Below are positions 1-7,292 of a DNA stretch of 15,879 nt, in pieces. Numbering within the stretch: the first letter of the stretch is position 1; every line of letters begins with the position of its first letter. Made by a program: the position numbers and the translations under genes. The stretch is from assembly GCA_947039055.1 (NCBI GenBank), contig CAMQYB010000021.1, forward strand, positions 1 through 15,879. The letters run 5' to 3'. This DNA comes from an uncultured Deferribacteraceae bacterium (GTDB lineage: Bacteria > Chrysiogenota > Deferribacteres > Deferribacterales > Mucispirillaceae). The notes beneath the pieces are model-generated. The model had not been told where the DNA came from and searched no databases. It saw only the letters and a program-made list of their open reading frames with translations.

Positions 1-416
1 GCTAATATAGAATCAGCTCCTGCTTGATTTTTAACTTCATCAGCTGTAGCCCAATAATCTGCAACTCCACCTACTTTAGCAAAATAGAAATCAAACTTTT
101 CACCATTCACTGTAACACCAAAATAGTTTCCATCGCCATTTGTATAGACAGCATCATCCGGAGTAAATGCTTTTACTAATTTGTAGAGCATAGTTGTACC
201 ATCTGTAGCCGTTATATCGCCAGTTGTTGCAGATATTAAATGTTTAGCACCACCTGTAGGCAGTTGAAACTCTTTCCCACCAACCTCAGCAATAAATATT
301 TCTAGCTGTTTATTTTGATCTACACTACCGTCTCCACTACCTGTATCTGTACACGCTGAAAATACCATTAACGCACTTACTGCTAATAACATTAGCTTAC
401 TTACTTTTTTAAACAT
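1..416 (-). CDS. Predicted lipoprotein, partial (3' end outside window)
   Basis: The reading frame is open from an ATG at 416-414 down to the window edge, giving 138 codons with no stop. An AGGAG ribosome-binding site lies 9 bases before the ATG. The N-terminus is a lipoprotein signal: MFKK, a hydrophobic stretch (LMLLAVSALMVF) and a lipobox FSAC with Cys22 as the predicted lipidation site. The -3 residue is Phe, slightly unusual. Residue +2 is Thr rather than Asp, which under the enteric sorting rule would send it to the outer membrane. After the signal comes a Gly/Ser/Asp linker, then a mixed Gly-rich soluble region with aromatic residues (NYFGVTVNGEKFDFYF). I do not recognise the family and assign no function. 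It is followed on the same strand by nothing visible in this window. Confidence 0.8.
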   Translation of the reverse strand, partial: MFKKVSKLMLLAVSALMVFSACTDTGSGDGSVDQNKQLEIFIAEVGGKEFQLPTGGAKHLISATTGDITATDGTTMLYKLVKAFTPDDAVYTNGDGNYFGVTVNGEKFDFYFAKVGGVADYWATADEVKNQAGADSIL

Positions 417-621
417 TCTCAATTTCTCCTAGTTTTTTGTTTTTCTCTACTTAACTCATACAAAATATATCATTATCCTTTAATACACATATATATATAA
501 AGGCTAACTATCTTAATAATATAACTTACACAATTTATATAATCATAAATCGTTAAGCAATATTACTCGCTATTATCCAAATGTCAAGTTTTTAAAGGTA
601 AAAAAGGTATTATTTAGTTGA

Positions 622-650
622 TTGAAAATTCTGCGTTTAGCAGTTATAGA
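622..650 (+). promoter_or_regulatory. Promoter-like site TTGAAA-17-TATAGA
   Basis: TTGAAA at 622-627 and TATAGA at 645-650 are separated by 17 bases, a good sigma-70 arrangement on the plus strand. No plus-strand gene follows before hrcA at 1273, so any transcript would run antisense into tRNA-Ser. In DNA this AT-rich, such matches occur by chance. Confidence 0.3.
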
Positions 651-652
651 AA

Positions 653-682
653 TTGTGAAAAGATTTACAATAGGGTTATAAT
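653..682 (+). promoter_or_regulatory. Promoter-like site TTGTGA-18-TATAAT
   Basis: A perfect -10 hexamer TATAAT at 677-682 has TTGTGA at 653-658 as a possible -35 (18-base spacer). It points rightward toward the antisense strand of tRNA-Ser. The -10 hexamer is flanked by the two copies of a direct repeat. The transcript, if any, is unknown. Confidence 0.3.
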
Positions 683-694
683 AGATTTACAATA
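661..694. repeat. 12-base direct repeat flanking a -10 box
   Basis: AGATTTACAATA occurs exactly at 661-672 and 683-694, 22 bases apart start to start, about two helical turns. TATAAT at 677-682 lies between the copies. The spacing would suit a dimeric regulator, but this is only inference from the arrangement. Confidence 0.45.
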
Positions 695-702
695 TAGTAC
701 GT

Positions 703-732
703 AAAAACTATAGCATTTCTACAACACCATAG
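703..732 (-). terminator. Possible terminator of tRNA-Ser
   Basis: Read on the minus strand, CTATGG (732-727) can pair with CTATAG (713-708), with one G-T wobble and a 13-base loop, followed by five T residues (707-703). It lies about 17 bases past the tRNA 3' end. The stem is short and AT-rich, so the call is weak. Confidence 0.35.
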
Positions 733-749
733 CGTTTGAAAGAAAAGAA

Positions 750-840
750 CGGAGAGAGAGGGATTCGAACCCTCGATACCGATTTCGCAGTATACTCACT
801 TAGCAGGCAAGCGCCTTCGACCATGCTCGGCCATCTCTCC
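750..840 (-). tRNA. tRNA-Ser (anticodon GCU)
   Basis: The minus strand folds into a complete class II tRNA. The acceptor stem is GGAGAGA (840-834) with TCTCTCC (757-751), followed by discriminator G at 750. The D stem is GCC/GGC. The anticodon stem is CTTGC/GTGAG around the loop CTGCTAA, with anticodon GCT at 804-802. A long variable arm contains the ATAC/GTAT stem, and the T arm is GAGGG-TTCGAAT-CCCTC. The long variable arm and G73 identify serine, and GCU reads AGU/AGC codons. The CCA end is not encoded: the bases after G73 are TTC, so CCA must be added by tRNA nucleotidyltransferase. Confidence 0.97.
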
Positions 841-1145
841 AAAACAATTCAAACAATACTACTCGTAACAATGAACGATGATAATAACAGATCTATCTTC
901 ATCTTGTCAAATAAAAAATATATTTATACTCTCATTGTTGACTTTTCAGATAACTAAATAAAGAAAATTTATACTCATTTTACTCCGTTAATAACTAAAT
1001 AAAAGAATAAAATAGAACATTTACCTATTTTAAACTACAACATCAAACTAAAAATATCACTACTAAATATGTGAACCTTAGCCACTAAAATATAATAGTT
1101 TTATCACTATTTTAGTAAATAAAAAATATATAAGAAATTTTTTCC
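841..1145. other. Non-coding stretch upstream of the hrcA promoter
   Basis: About 300 AT-rich bases between the divergent tRNA-Ser and hrcA operon. I see no credible gene. It must contain the tRNA promoter (minus strand), which I could not place with confidence. The only other structure noted is the inverted repeat at 1084-1116. Confidence 0.6.
1084..1116. repeat. AT-rich inverted repeat, 9-base arms
   Basis: ACTAAAATA (1084-1092) and TATTTTAGT (1108-1116) are perfect complements around a 15-base loop. There is no clean T-tract on either side, so it is not a convincing terminator. It may be chance in DNA of this composition. Confidence 0.35.
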
Positions 1146-1173
1146 TTGACTTTTTTCACTATTGAATTAAATT
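1146..1173 (+). promoter_or_regulatory. Likely sigma-70 promoter of hrcA-grpE-dnaK
   Basis: TTGACT at 1146-1151 (five of six consensus) is followed after 16 bases by TAAATT at 1168-1173; TTAAAT one base earlier is an alternative -10. Transcription would begin near 1180, inside or at the edge of the CIRCE operator, the usual geometry for HrcA repression. Confidence 0.6.
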
Positions 1174-1177
1174 GTCT

Positions 1178-1204
1178 TTAGCACTCATTACTGTAGAGTG
1201 CTAA
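1178..1204 (+). promoter_or_regulatory. CIRCE operator (HrcA binding site)
   Basis: TTAGCACTC (1178-1186), nine spacer bases, GAGTGCTAA (1196-1204): an exact match to the CIRCE consensus with no mismatch in either arm. It sits about 70 bases before hrcA and just downstream of the promoter. In known systems the HrcA dimer binds here and blocks transcription, and heat or loss of GroEL-assisted HrcA folding relieves repression. This predicts autoregulation of the operon. Confidence 0.97.
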
Positions 1205-1272
1205 TATATATACTATTATAGATTGTTAAATATTTAATAAATAGATAAAATCTTCAACAAAAGGATACCAGT

Positions 1273-2325
1273 ATGAGGTTTTTAAATGAAAGAGAGGAAC
1301 TAGTTTTAAGAACTATAATAGATCAGTTCATCTCTACAAATGAACCTATCGGGTCTAGAAATGTTTCATCAATTGGTCCATTAAAGATGTCTCCTGCGAC
1401 TATAAGAAATATTATGGCTGATCTTGTTGATCTTGGATTTATAAATCAACCACACGCATCTGCTGGTCGTGTGCCGACCGATGATGGTTACAGATATTAC
1501 ATAGATAAATTGATATCTATGAAAAAAGTTTCACCTGCGTTAATTAATAATATGCAGAAAGAGTTTGAGTTTGATCCGATAAATATCGACGATTTCTTTA
1601 GAACATTTTCTAAAAAATTAAGTGACTTAACGAACTCAGTTGGATTTATTGTATCGCCTAAAAACAACTCGGTTGTTCTAAAACATATTGAGTTTGTGAG
1701 ACTTAATAAAGAATCTGTAGTTGTGATTATTGTTGCTAAAACTGGATATGTACAAAATATTATTCTACCAGTTGATAGCTCAGTTACGGACTCTGATTTA
1801 GTTAGTATGGCTAATATTATTAATGAAAGTTTTATAGGTAAAAAATTGGTTGAAGTGAAAACAGCGTTAACAAACGATCTGTTTTTATCTAAAAATAAAA
1901 TTAACGATATAATAACTAAAACTCAACAGATATCTGAAAGTTTATTCACCACAGATATTTTTAAGGAAGAATTTATTTTTGAGGGTACAATAAATCTTAT
2001 AGGTACGCCTGATGTAAAAGATTTTAGTAAATTAAAAGAAGTATTGAAAACATTTGAAGAACAGAAAAAATTATGCGAAATACTTGATAAATGTATTAAA
2101 GAAGATTCTGTACAAATATTCGTTGGAAGTGAAATCGGATTGGAAGGAATTGATGATATGGGCATAGTTTTAAAACCGTATCAACGTGGGGGAGATATAA
2201 TCGGAACGATGGGAGTAATAGGGCCTAAAAGAATGCAGTATCCACAAATTGCATCTATAGTTGATTGTTCATCACAGATTATGTCGAAAATGTTAAATGA
2301 CTATTTTGGAGGAAATAATGAGTAG
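1273..2325 (+). CDS. hrcA: Heat-inducible transcription repressor HrcA
   Basis: Full-length HrcA, 350 residues, the usual family size. The first 75 or so residues form the winged helix-turn-helix DNA-binding domain, with the hallmark stretches MSPATIRNIMADL and HASAGRVPTDDGYRYY. The remainder is the dimerisation/inserted domain typical of HrcA. The start ATG is preceded by AAGGA at 1261-1265, 7 bases away. The protein represses class I heat-shock genes by binding CIRCE, and a perfect CIRCE lies just upstream, so the gene is very probably self-regulated. It is first in an operon: its last codons overlap the start of grpE by 8 bases, indicating translational coupling. Family and role are certain from motifs and context; regulation is inferred from the operator. 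Confidence 0.97.
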   Translation: MRFLNEREELVLRTIIDQFISTNEPIGSRNVSSIGPLKMSPATIRNIMADLVDLGFINQPHASAGRVPTDDGYRYYIDKLISMKKVSPALINNMQKEFEFDPINIDDFFRTFSKKLSDLTNSVGFIVSPKNNSVVLKHIEFVRLNKESVVVIIVAKTGYVQNIILPVDSSVTDSDLVSMANIINESFIGKKLVEVKTALTNDLFLSKNKINDIITKTQQISESLFTTDIFKEEFIFEGTINLIGTPDVKDFSKLKEVLKTFEEQKKLCEILDKCIKEDSVQIFVGSEIGLEGIDDMGIVLKPYQRGGDIIGTMGVIGPKRMQYPQIASIVDCSSQIMSKMLNDYFGGNNE

Positions 2326-2917
2326 TGATAAAAGTAAAAATGAGGAAACTCACGATAACTTAGAGAAAAATGAAAGCGAAAAAATTGACATAACAACGGA
2401 TGAAAACCAAGCCGTTATGGATGAAATATACGACGAAATATTAGAGAATATACCAGCTGAAGAATCAATTGATGATAAAGTTAAAAGATTAGAGAAAGAA
2501 CTAAAAGATAAAGATGAAGAGTTAATTCGTAAAGCAGCAGATGTTGATAATTATCGCAAAAGACTTATCAAAGAAAGTGATGATAAAGTTAAGTACGCTA
2601 ATAAATCTATGTTAGAAACTTTTATCCCTGTGCTTGATAATATTGAAATGACTCTACAACATATTACTGAAGAGTCGCCTCTTAAACAAGGCATAGAACT
2701 TACGATTAAATCATTCAAAGACACGCTCGCTAGGTTTGGAGTAGAAGAGATTGATAGCTCAATTAATTCTAAATTCGATCCAGCAATTCATGAAGCATTA
2801 ATGATGGATAGTAATCCTGAATTTGAAAATAATACGGTAACTTTATCTGTTCAAAAAGGATATTGTTTGAATGGAAGAGTTATTCGTGCTGCAAAAGTTA
2901 AAGTCAATAAGTTATAA
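2318..2917 (+). CDS. grpE: Nucleotide exchange factor GrpE
   Basis: GrpE, 199 residues from the ATG at 2318, which has a strong GGAGGA ribosome-binding site at 2308-2313 and overlaps the hrcA stop by 8 bases. An in-frame ATG at 2297 lacks a ribosome-binding site and is less likely. The acidic, disordered N-terminus (about 1-45) leads into a long coiled-coil helix (about 50-115, including VKRLEKELKDKDEEL and DVDNYRKRL) that dimerises the protein. A C-terminal beta domain (about 135-199) carries the conserved KFDPAIHEAL and GYCLNGRVIRAAKV segments, which contact the DnaK nucleotide-binding domain. GrpE releases ADP from DnaK and also acts as a thermosensor. It lies between hrcA and dnaK in one operon under CIRCE control. 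Confidence 0.96.
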   Translation: MSSDKSKNEETHDNLEKNESEKIDITTDENQAVMDEIYDEILENIPAEESIDDKVKRLEKELKDKDEELIRKAADVDNYRKRLIKESDDKVKYANKSMLETFIPVLDNIEMTLQHITEESPLKQGIELTIKSFKDTLARFGVEEIDSSINSKFDPAIHEALMMDSNPEFENNTVTLSVQKGYCLNGRVIRAAKVKVNKL

Positions 2918-2983
2918 ACTAAAATAAAAAACAAAACAAAATATTAAAAATAATTATACTGTTTTATTAAAAGGAGATTTATT

Positions 2984-4918
2984 ATGTCAGAGAACAAAGC
3001 TACTGGTAAAGTTATAGGGATCGATCTTGGAACAACAAACTCGGTTGTTTCAGTAATGGAAAACGGTCAACCTAAAGTTATCTTTACGGCTGAAGGAAAT
3101 CCAACTACACCATCTGTTGTAGGGTTTACAGATACAGATAGATTAGTTGGTGCTATGGCTAAACGTCAAGCAGTTACTAATCCTACAAATACTATCTTTT
3201 CTATCAAAAGATTAGTTGGTAAAAAATTCACATCTAAAGAGGTTACAGCTGCTAAAAAGCATCTACCTTATAATATAGTCGCAGCAGATAATAACGATGC
3301 TTGGGTTGAAGCTAGTGGTAAAAAATATGGACCTCAAGAAGTATCAGCAATGATATTACAGAAACTTAAACAGACTGCTGAAGATTATCTAGGTGAAACT
3401 GTAACTGATGCAGTGATCACTGTGCCTGCATACTTTAACGATGCTGAACGTCAAGCTACTAAAGATGCTGGTAAGATCGCAAACCTAAATGTACTACGTA
3501 TCATAAACGAACCTACAGCGGCAGCTCTTGCTTATGGACTTGATAAAAAGACTGAAGAAAAAATCGCTGTATATGATTTAGGTGGTGGAACATTTGATGT
3601 ATCTATACTTGAATTAGGTGATGGAGTTTTTGAAGTTAAAGCTACTAACGGGGACACTTTTCTTGGTGGAGATGATTTCGATCTACGTATAGTTGAATGG
3701 TTAAATGAAGAGTTCAAAAAAGAAAGTGGTATAGATTTATCTAGCGACAAAATGGCTCTACAAAGATTAAGAGAAGCTGCTGAAAAAGCTAAACACGAAT
3801 TATCAGGTGTTGCTGAAACTGAAATCAACCTACCATTTATCACAGCTGATGCAAGCGGACCTAGACATTTTGTTAAAAAATTATCTAGAGCAAAATTTGA
3901 ATCACTCGTTTCTGATCTAATAGATAGAACTATGGAGCCTTGTAAAAAAGCTCTAAAAGATGCAGGACTAACTGCTAAAGATATCAATGAAGTTATCTTA
4001 GTTGGTGGTATGACTCGTATGCCTTTAGTGCAACAAAAAGTTAAAGATTTCTTCGGTAAAGAACCTCATAAAGGTATCAACCCTGATGAAGTTGTAGCGA
4101 TCGGTGCTGCTATTCAAGGTGGAGTATTAAGAGGAGACGTTAAAGATGTTCTTCTGCTTGATGTTACTCCATTATCATTAGGGATCGAAACTATGGGTAG
4201 CATAATGAACAAAATTATTATGCGTAACACAACTATACCTGCAAGAAAATCACAGATATATACTACGGCTGCTGATAACCAACCATCAGTTACAATCCAA
4301 GTTCTACAAGGTGAGAGAGAGATGGCTGCTGATAATAAAAGACTAGGACAGTTCGATCTATCAGGTATAGCTCCAGCTCAAAGAGGAGTGCCACAGATTG
4401 AGGTTACTTTCGATATTGATGCAAACGGTATCTTACATGTTTCTGCAAAAGATCAAGGAACTGGTAAAGAACACTCTATTCAAATCACTCCTTCAAGTGG
4501 ATTATCAGATGAAGAGATCGATAAAATGGTTAAAGATGCTGAACTGCACGCTGATGATGATAAAAAGAAAAAAGAACTTGTTGAAGTTAAAAACCAAGCA
4601 GATACACTTGTTTACTCTACTGAGAAATCTTTAGGCGAACACGGCGATAAACTGGATCAAGAAACTAAAGACAGTATATCTAAAGAGTTAGAAAACTTGA
4701 AAAATCTTTCAGCTTCAGAAAATGTTGAAGATATCAAAAAAGGTATCGAAACACTTTCAACTGCTGCTGGTAAATTATCTGAACTTCTATACGCTGAATC
4801 TCAAAAAGAACAAGCAGGTGATGCTACAACTGAAGCTCCAGCTGAAGAAAGTAAAGATGCAAAAGATGAAACAATAGTTGATGCAGATTTTGAAGAAGTT
4901 GATAAAGATAAGAAGTAA
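2984..4918 (+). CDS. dnaK: Molecular chaperone DnaK (Hsp70)
   Basis: Complete DnaK, 644 residues, close to the normal length. The N-terminal ATPase domain (about 1-390) shows IGIDLGTTNS at 11-20, the NEPTAAALAYGLD segment near 175-187, YDLGGGTFDVS near 197-206 and the ILVGGMTRMP signature. The linker DVLLLDVTPLSLGIET leads into the substrate-binding beta domain and then the helical lid. The acidic tail ends in EEVDKDKK, close to the usual bacterial EEVDK ending. A strong AAGGAG site precedes the ATG. It folds and protects proteins in the cytoplasm in an ATP cycle with DnaJ and GrpE. It is 66 bases from grpE and presumably co-transcribed from the CIRCE-controlled promoter. The operon likely ends just after it, at the terminator near 4990-5047. 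Confidence 0.98.
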   Translation: MSENKATGKVIGIDLGTTNSVVSVMENGQPKVIFTAEGNPTTPSVVGFTDTDRLVGAMAKRQAVTNPTNTIFSIKRLVGKKFTSKEVTAAKKHLPYNIVAADNNDAWVEASGKKYGPQEVSAMILQKLKQTAEDYLGETVTDAVITVPAYFNDAERQATKDAGKIANLNVLRIINEPTAAALAYGLDKKTEEKIAVYDLGGGTFDVSILELGDGVFEVKATNGDTFLGGDDFDLRIVEWLNEEFKKESGIDLSSDKMALQRLREAAEKAKHELSGVAETEINLPFITADASGPRHFVKKLSRAKFESLVSDLIDRTMEPCKKALKDAGLTAKDINEVILVGGMTRMPLVQQKVKDFFGKEPHKGINPDEVVAIGAAIQGGVLRGDVKDVLLLDVTPLSLGIETMGSIMNKIIMRNTTIPARKSQIYTTAADNQPSVTIQVLQGEREMAADNKRLGQFDLSGIAPAQRGVPQIEVTFDIDANGILHVSAKDQGTGKEHSIQITPSSGLSDEEIDKMVKDAELHADDDKKKKELVEVKNQADTLVYSTEKSLGEHGDKLDQETKDSISKELENLKNLSASENVEDIKKGIETLSTAAGKLSELLYAESQKEQAGDATTEAPAEESKDAKDETIVDADFEEVDKDKK

Positions 4919-4989
4919 TATTTATAAGTATTAATATTAGTTTAATTTAACTGATCATTACTTTATAAATTTAGTTATGTTGTAAATAA

Positions 4990-5047
4990 AAAATAAACCC
5001 TTATATTGTCCACTTCAATTATTTGGACAGTTAAGGGTTTTATTTTA
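4990..5047 (+). terminator. Strong rho-independent terminator after dnaK
   Basis: A long hairpin: AAACCCTTA (4995-5003) pairs with TAAGGGTTT (5032-5040), and inside it TGTCCA (5007-5012) pairs with TGGACA (5024-5029). It is followed by TATTTT and preceded by an A-rich tract. It separates dnaK from dnaJ and could work in both directions. Confidence 0.85.
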
Positions 5048-5055
5048 AATATAAG

Positions 5056-5083
5056 TTGATTTTTTCATATACTGATATATTAT
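5056..5083 (+). promoter_or_regulatory. Likely promoter of dnaJ
   Basis: TTGATT at 5056-5061 and TATTAT at 5078-5083 are separated by 16 bases, between the dnaK terminator and dnaJ. No CIRCE element is present here, so dnaJ may be expressed apart from HrcA control. The match is reasonable but the region is AT-rich. Confidence 0.5.
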
Positions 5084-5119
5084 GTTAATTCGACATTATT
5101 TTAAGTGGGGATCATTACC

Positions 5120-6247
5120 TTGTCAAAAGATTATTATGAAATTTTAGGCGTTAAGAAAAACGCTACCGATTCAGAAATTAAAAAAGCATATAGAATATTA
5201 GCACTCAAATATCATCCAGATAAAAACCCTGATAACCAAGAAGCTACAGAAAAATTTAGAGATGCAACAACTGCGTATCAGATATTATCTGATCCAGAAA
5301 AAAGATCTCAATTTGATAGATACGGAAGAGTCTTAGATGATAATAACGCAGGTGGAGGATCATCAGGTTTTGGAGATGCTTCAGGATTTGGAGATTTCTT
5401 CGGCGATATTTTTGGCGATATTTTTGGTGGTGACTCATCATCATCAAGAGGAAGAAAAAGAGCCACAAGAGGTTCATCAATTGAGATGACGCAAGATATA
5501 ACTTTTGAGCAATCTGTTTTCGGACATGAAGTTGAAATCTCTGTGAATAAAACAGAGGATTGTAAACGATGCGATGGATCTGGTGCTGAACCTGGTGGAT
5601 TACAAAAATGTCCTACTTGTAACGGTGCTGGAGTTTTCACTCAACGCCAAGGATTTTTTGCCGTACAAACAACTTGTCCTACTTGCAAAGGTAGAGGCGA
5701 ATCAATAAAAGAGATCTGTACTGAATGTGCTGGAGCTGGAACAAAACGTAAATCTGAAAAACTTAAAGTTAAAATACCTGCAGGAATTGATAACGGTATG
5801 GCTATTAGAGTTTCTGGAAAAGGAAACGCTGGTGCTAACGGTGGCCCTCCTGGGGATATTATTCTACATATAAGAGTTAAAGAAAATAAAACTTTTACAC
5901 GCAAAAAAAACGATCTATACATCAACCTACCTATAACAGTTTTTGAGGCAATATTAGGTAAAACTTTTAAAATTAAAATGATAGATGGAAATGAAGAAGA
6001 GATCATCATTAAGGCTGGAACTCAACCTGGTGAGCGAATTGTGCTAAAAGGAAAAGGTGTTCCATCTCCTGTAAACTCATCAATCGGAAATCTTTATATA
6101 GATCTAAATATTCTTATACCTACTAAACTTAATAAGGATGAAAAAGAGAGTTTAGAGAAACTTCAAGCAGGAGCTGATCCTAGTATGTTTGGAAAAAACA
6201 AATCTTTTTTCGATAAAATTAAAGAAGTTTTAGGTGTTGATAAATAA
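5120..6247 (+). CDS. dnaJ: Chaperone protein DnaJ (Hsp40)
   Basis: Full-length type I DnaJ, 375 residues from a TTG at 5120. The TTG gives the canonical beginning MSKDYYEILGV and has GTGGGGA at 5105-5111 in ribosome-binding position. A GTG at 5105 would add MGIIT-like residues and lacks a Shine-Dalgarno. The J domain (about 1-68) carries HPD at 32-34, which stimulates DnaK ATPase. The Gly/Phe-rich linker spans about 78-104. The zinc region has all four CxxCxGxG repeats starting at Cys148, Cys164, Cys186 and Cys200. The C-terminal substrate-binding domains follow. It delivers unfolded clients to DnaK. It lies downstream of dnaK but behind a strong terminator and with its own promoter, so it is probably a separate transcription unit. 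Confidence 0.96.
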   Translation: MSKDYYEILGVKKNATDSEIKKAYRILALKYHPDKNPDNQEATEKFRDATTAYQILSDPEKRSQFDRYGRVLDDNNAGGGSSGFGDASGFGDFFGDIFGDIFGGDSSSSRGRKRATRGSSIEMTQDITFEQSVFGHEVEISVNKTEDCKRCDGSGAEPGGLQKCPTCNGAGVFTQRQGFFAVQTTCPTCKGRGESIKEICTECAGAGTKRKSEKLKVKIPAGIDNGMAIRVSGKGNAGANGGPPGDIILHIRVKENKTFTRKKNDLYINLPITVFEAILGKTFKIKMIDGNEEEIIIKAGTQPGERIVLKGKGVPSPVNSSIGNLYIDLNILIPTKLNKDEKESLEKLQAGADPSMFGKNKSFFDKIKEVLGVDK

Positions 6248-6344
6248 AGATAGCAAACTTAAATATATTAAACTAAGTTGATTAGCGATTAATAAATACA
6301 GTTAATTGATAATAATTTTAATTACAGTAAATTACTGACAAATA

Positions 6345-6388
6345 TAGCATTTATACGACTACTACGTAGATGTGTAAGTGCTATTTTT
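6345..6388 (+). terminator. Terminator between convergent dnaJ and xerC
   Basis: TAGCA (6345-6349) pairs with TGCTA (6379-6383), extended by TTATAC/GTGTAA with small mismatches, followed by TTTTT (6384-6388) in the dnaJ direction. The right arm contains the xerC stop codon (6383-6381). On the minus strand the hairpin is followed by TATTTG, so it may also stop xerC transcripts. Confidence 0.65.
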
Positions 6389-7292
6389 GTTTCTGCATAG
6401 GGTGAGATTTATCGTAGACTGCTAACAGTTTTGAGATATCTGAGTTGATATATTTCTGTGTTGTTGAAAGTGATGAGTGTCCTAAAAGTTCTTGAATAGA
6501 TCTAAGATCTGCTCCACCTTCAAGTAGATGAGTTGCGAAACTGTGTCTAAATGAGTGTGGTGAAAAATCTTTTGGCAGTCCCGCATCAAGCAGATATTTA
6601 TCGACTAGTCGTCTAACCGATCTATCAGTTAATCTCGCTCCATCTTGATTAATAAATAAAGCGTCCCCTTGCAACGATGATCCTGTTCGTAAAATTTCAT
6701 GCATAACATTTTGATATTTAAGCATCATATCTTTTATCATCGGTGCTATCGGAATAATCCTCTCTTTCTTACCTTTACCCATAACTCTAATTCGTAAACC
6801 TGAGAAATCTATATCACTAAATGATAACCCTACAAGTTCAGAAACCCTCATTCCTGTTCCATACATTAACTCTAAAAGCAGAAGATCACGAAGACCTGAT
6901 GCTTTACTTACATCTGGTTTATCAAGTAGAGAAAACAGATCATCAATATTAAAAACTTTAGGAAGGTATTTCTCTTTTTTAGGAAATTTTAGTAGTTGAC
7001 TTGGATTAGTTTCTAAAATTTTATGTTGATATAAAAATTTAAAAAATGATTTTATAGATGAAACTTTTCTCTCAATTGTTGATTTAGCTAACTCTCTTGA
7101 ATATAGTTCACCGATAAATAACCTAAGAGTTGAACTCTCAATAGTTGTTATATCATCTGATAAATTATTCTCATCTATAAAAGTTATAAGCTCAGTTAAA
7201 TCTTTTGCATACGCAGTTATTGTATGATCTGAACCTTGTTTCTCAACTCTAATACTATTTATAAATCTCTCTAATGCTTCATCAATCGTCAT
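6381..7292 (-). CDS. xerC: Tyrosine recombinase XerC
   Basis: Site-specific tyrosine recombinase, 303 residues, normal for XerC/XerD. The N-terminal SAM-like core-binding domain covers about 1-85 and the catalytic domain about 105-290. All catalytic residues are visible: Arg149 (GTGMRVSELVGL), Lys173 (MGKGKKER), His246 and Arg249 (HSFRHSFATHLL), His272 (LLGHSS) and the nucleophile Tyr281 (TTQKY). With its partner XerD it resolves chromosome dimers at dif. QELLGHSSLSTTQ and the link to trmFO favour XerC over XerD, although a lineage using a single XerH/XerA-like enzyme cannot be excluded. The ATG (7292-7290) overlaps the trmFO stop in an ATGA four-base overlap, so the two are translationally coupled. 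Confidence 0.92.
   Translation of the reverse strand: MTIDEALERFINSIRVEKQGSDHTITAYAKDLTELITFIDENNLSDDITTIESSTLRLFIGELYSRELAKSTIERKVSSIKSFFKFLYQHKILETNPSQLLKFPKKEKYLPKVFNIDDLFSLLDKPDVSKASGLRDLLLLELMYGTGMRVSELVGLSFSDIDFSGLRIRVMGKGKKERIIPIAPMIKDMMLKYQNVMHEILRTGSSLQGDALFINQDGARLTDRSVRRLVDKYLLDAGLPKDFSPHSFRHSFATHLLEGGADLRSIQELLGHSSLSTTQKYINSDISKLLAVYDKSHPMQKQK

Larger units (their letters stand above)
417..749. other. Non-coding stretch between lipoprotein and tRNA-Ser
   Basis: About 330 very AT-rich bases with no convincing coding frame. It must contain the leader of the minus-strand lipoprotein gene. It also holds two plus-strand promoter-like arrangements, a 12-base direct repeat and a possible tRNA terminator, listed separately. 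Confidence 0.6.

Noticed and set aside
736..957. Open frame of 73 codons on the plus strand beginning MKEKNGERGIRTLDTDF
   Set aside because: It runs antisense through the tRNA-Ser gene; the ERGIRTLDT stretch is the well-known false translation of a tRNA T arm. No ribosome-binding site supports it.
2297..2317. Earlier in-frame ATG for grpE adding seven residues
   Set aside because: It has no Shine-Dalgarno and lies deep inside hrcA, whereas the ATG at 2318 has GGAGGA at good spacing.
3532..3987. 151-codon minus-strand frame inside dnaK, with similar frames inside dnaJ and topA
   Set aside because: They lie wholly within conserved genes on the other strand and have Ser/Leu/Pro-rich compositions typical of antisense translation.
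6381..7292. Tyrosine recombinase considered as a phage or integron integrase
   Set aside because: It is a standard-length Xer protein translationally coupled to trmFO, with no attachment-site repeats or phage genes nearby.
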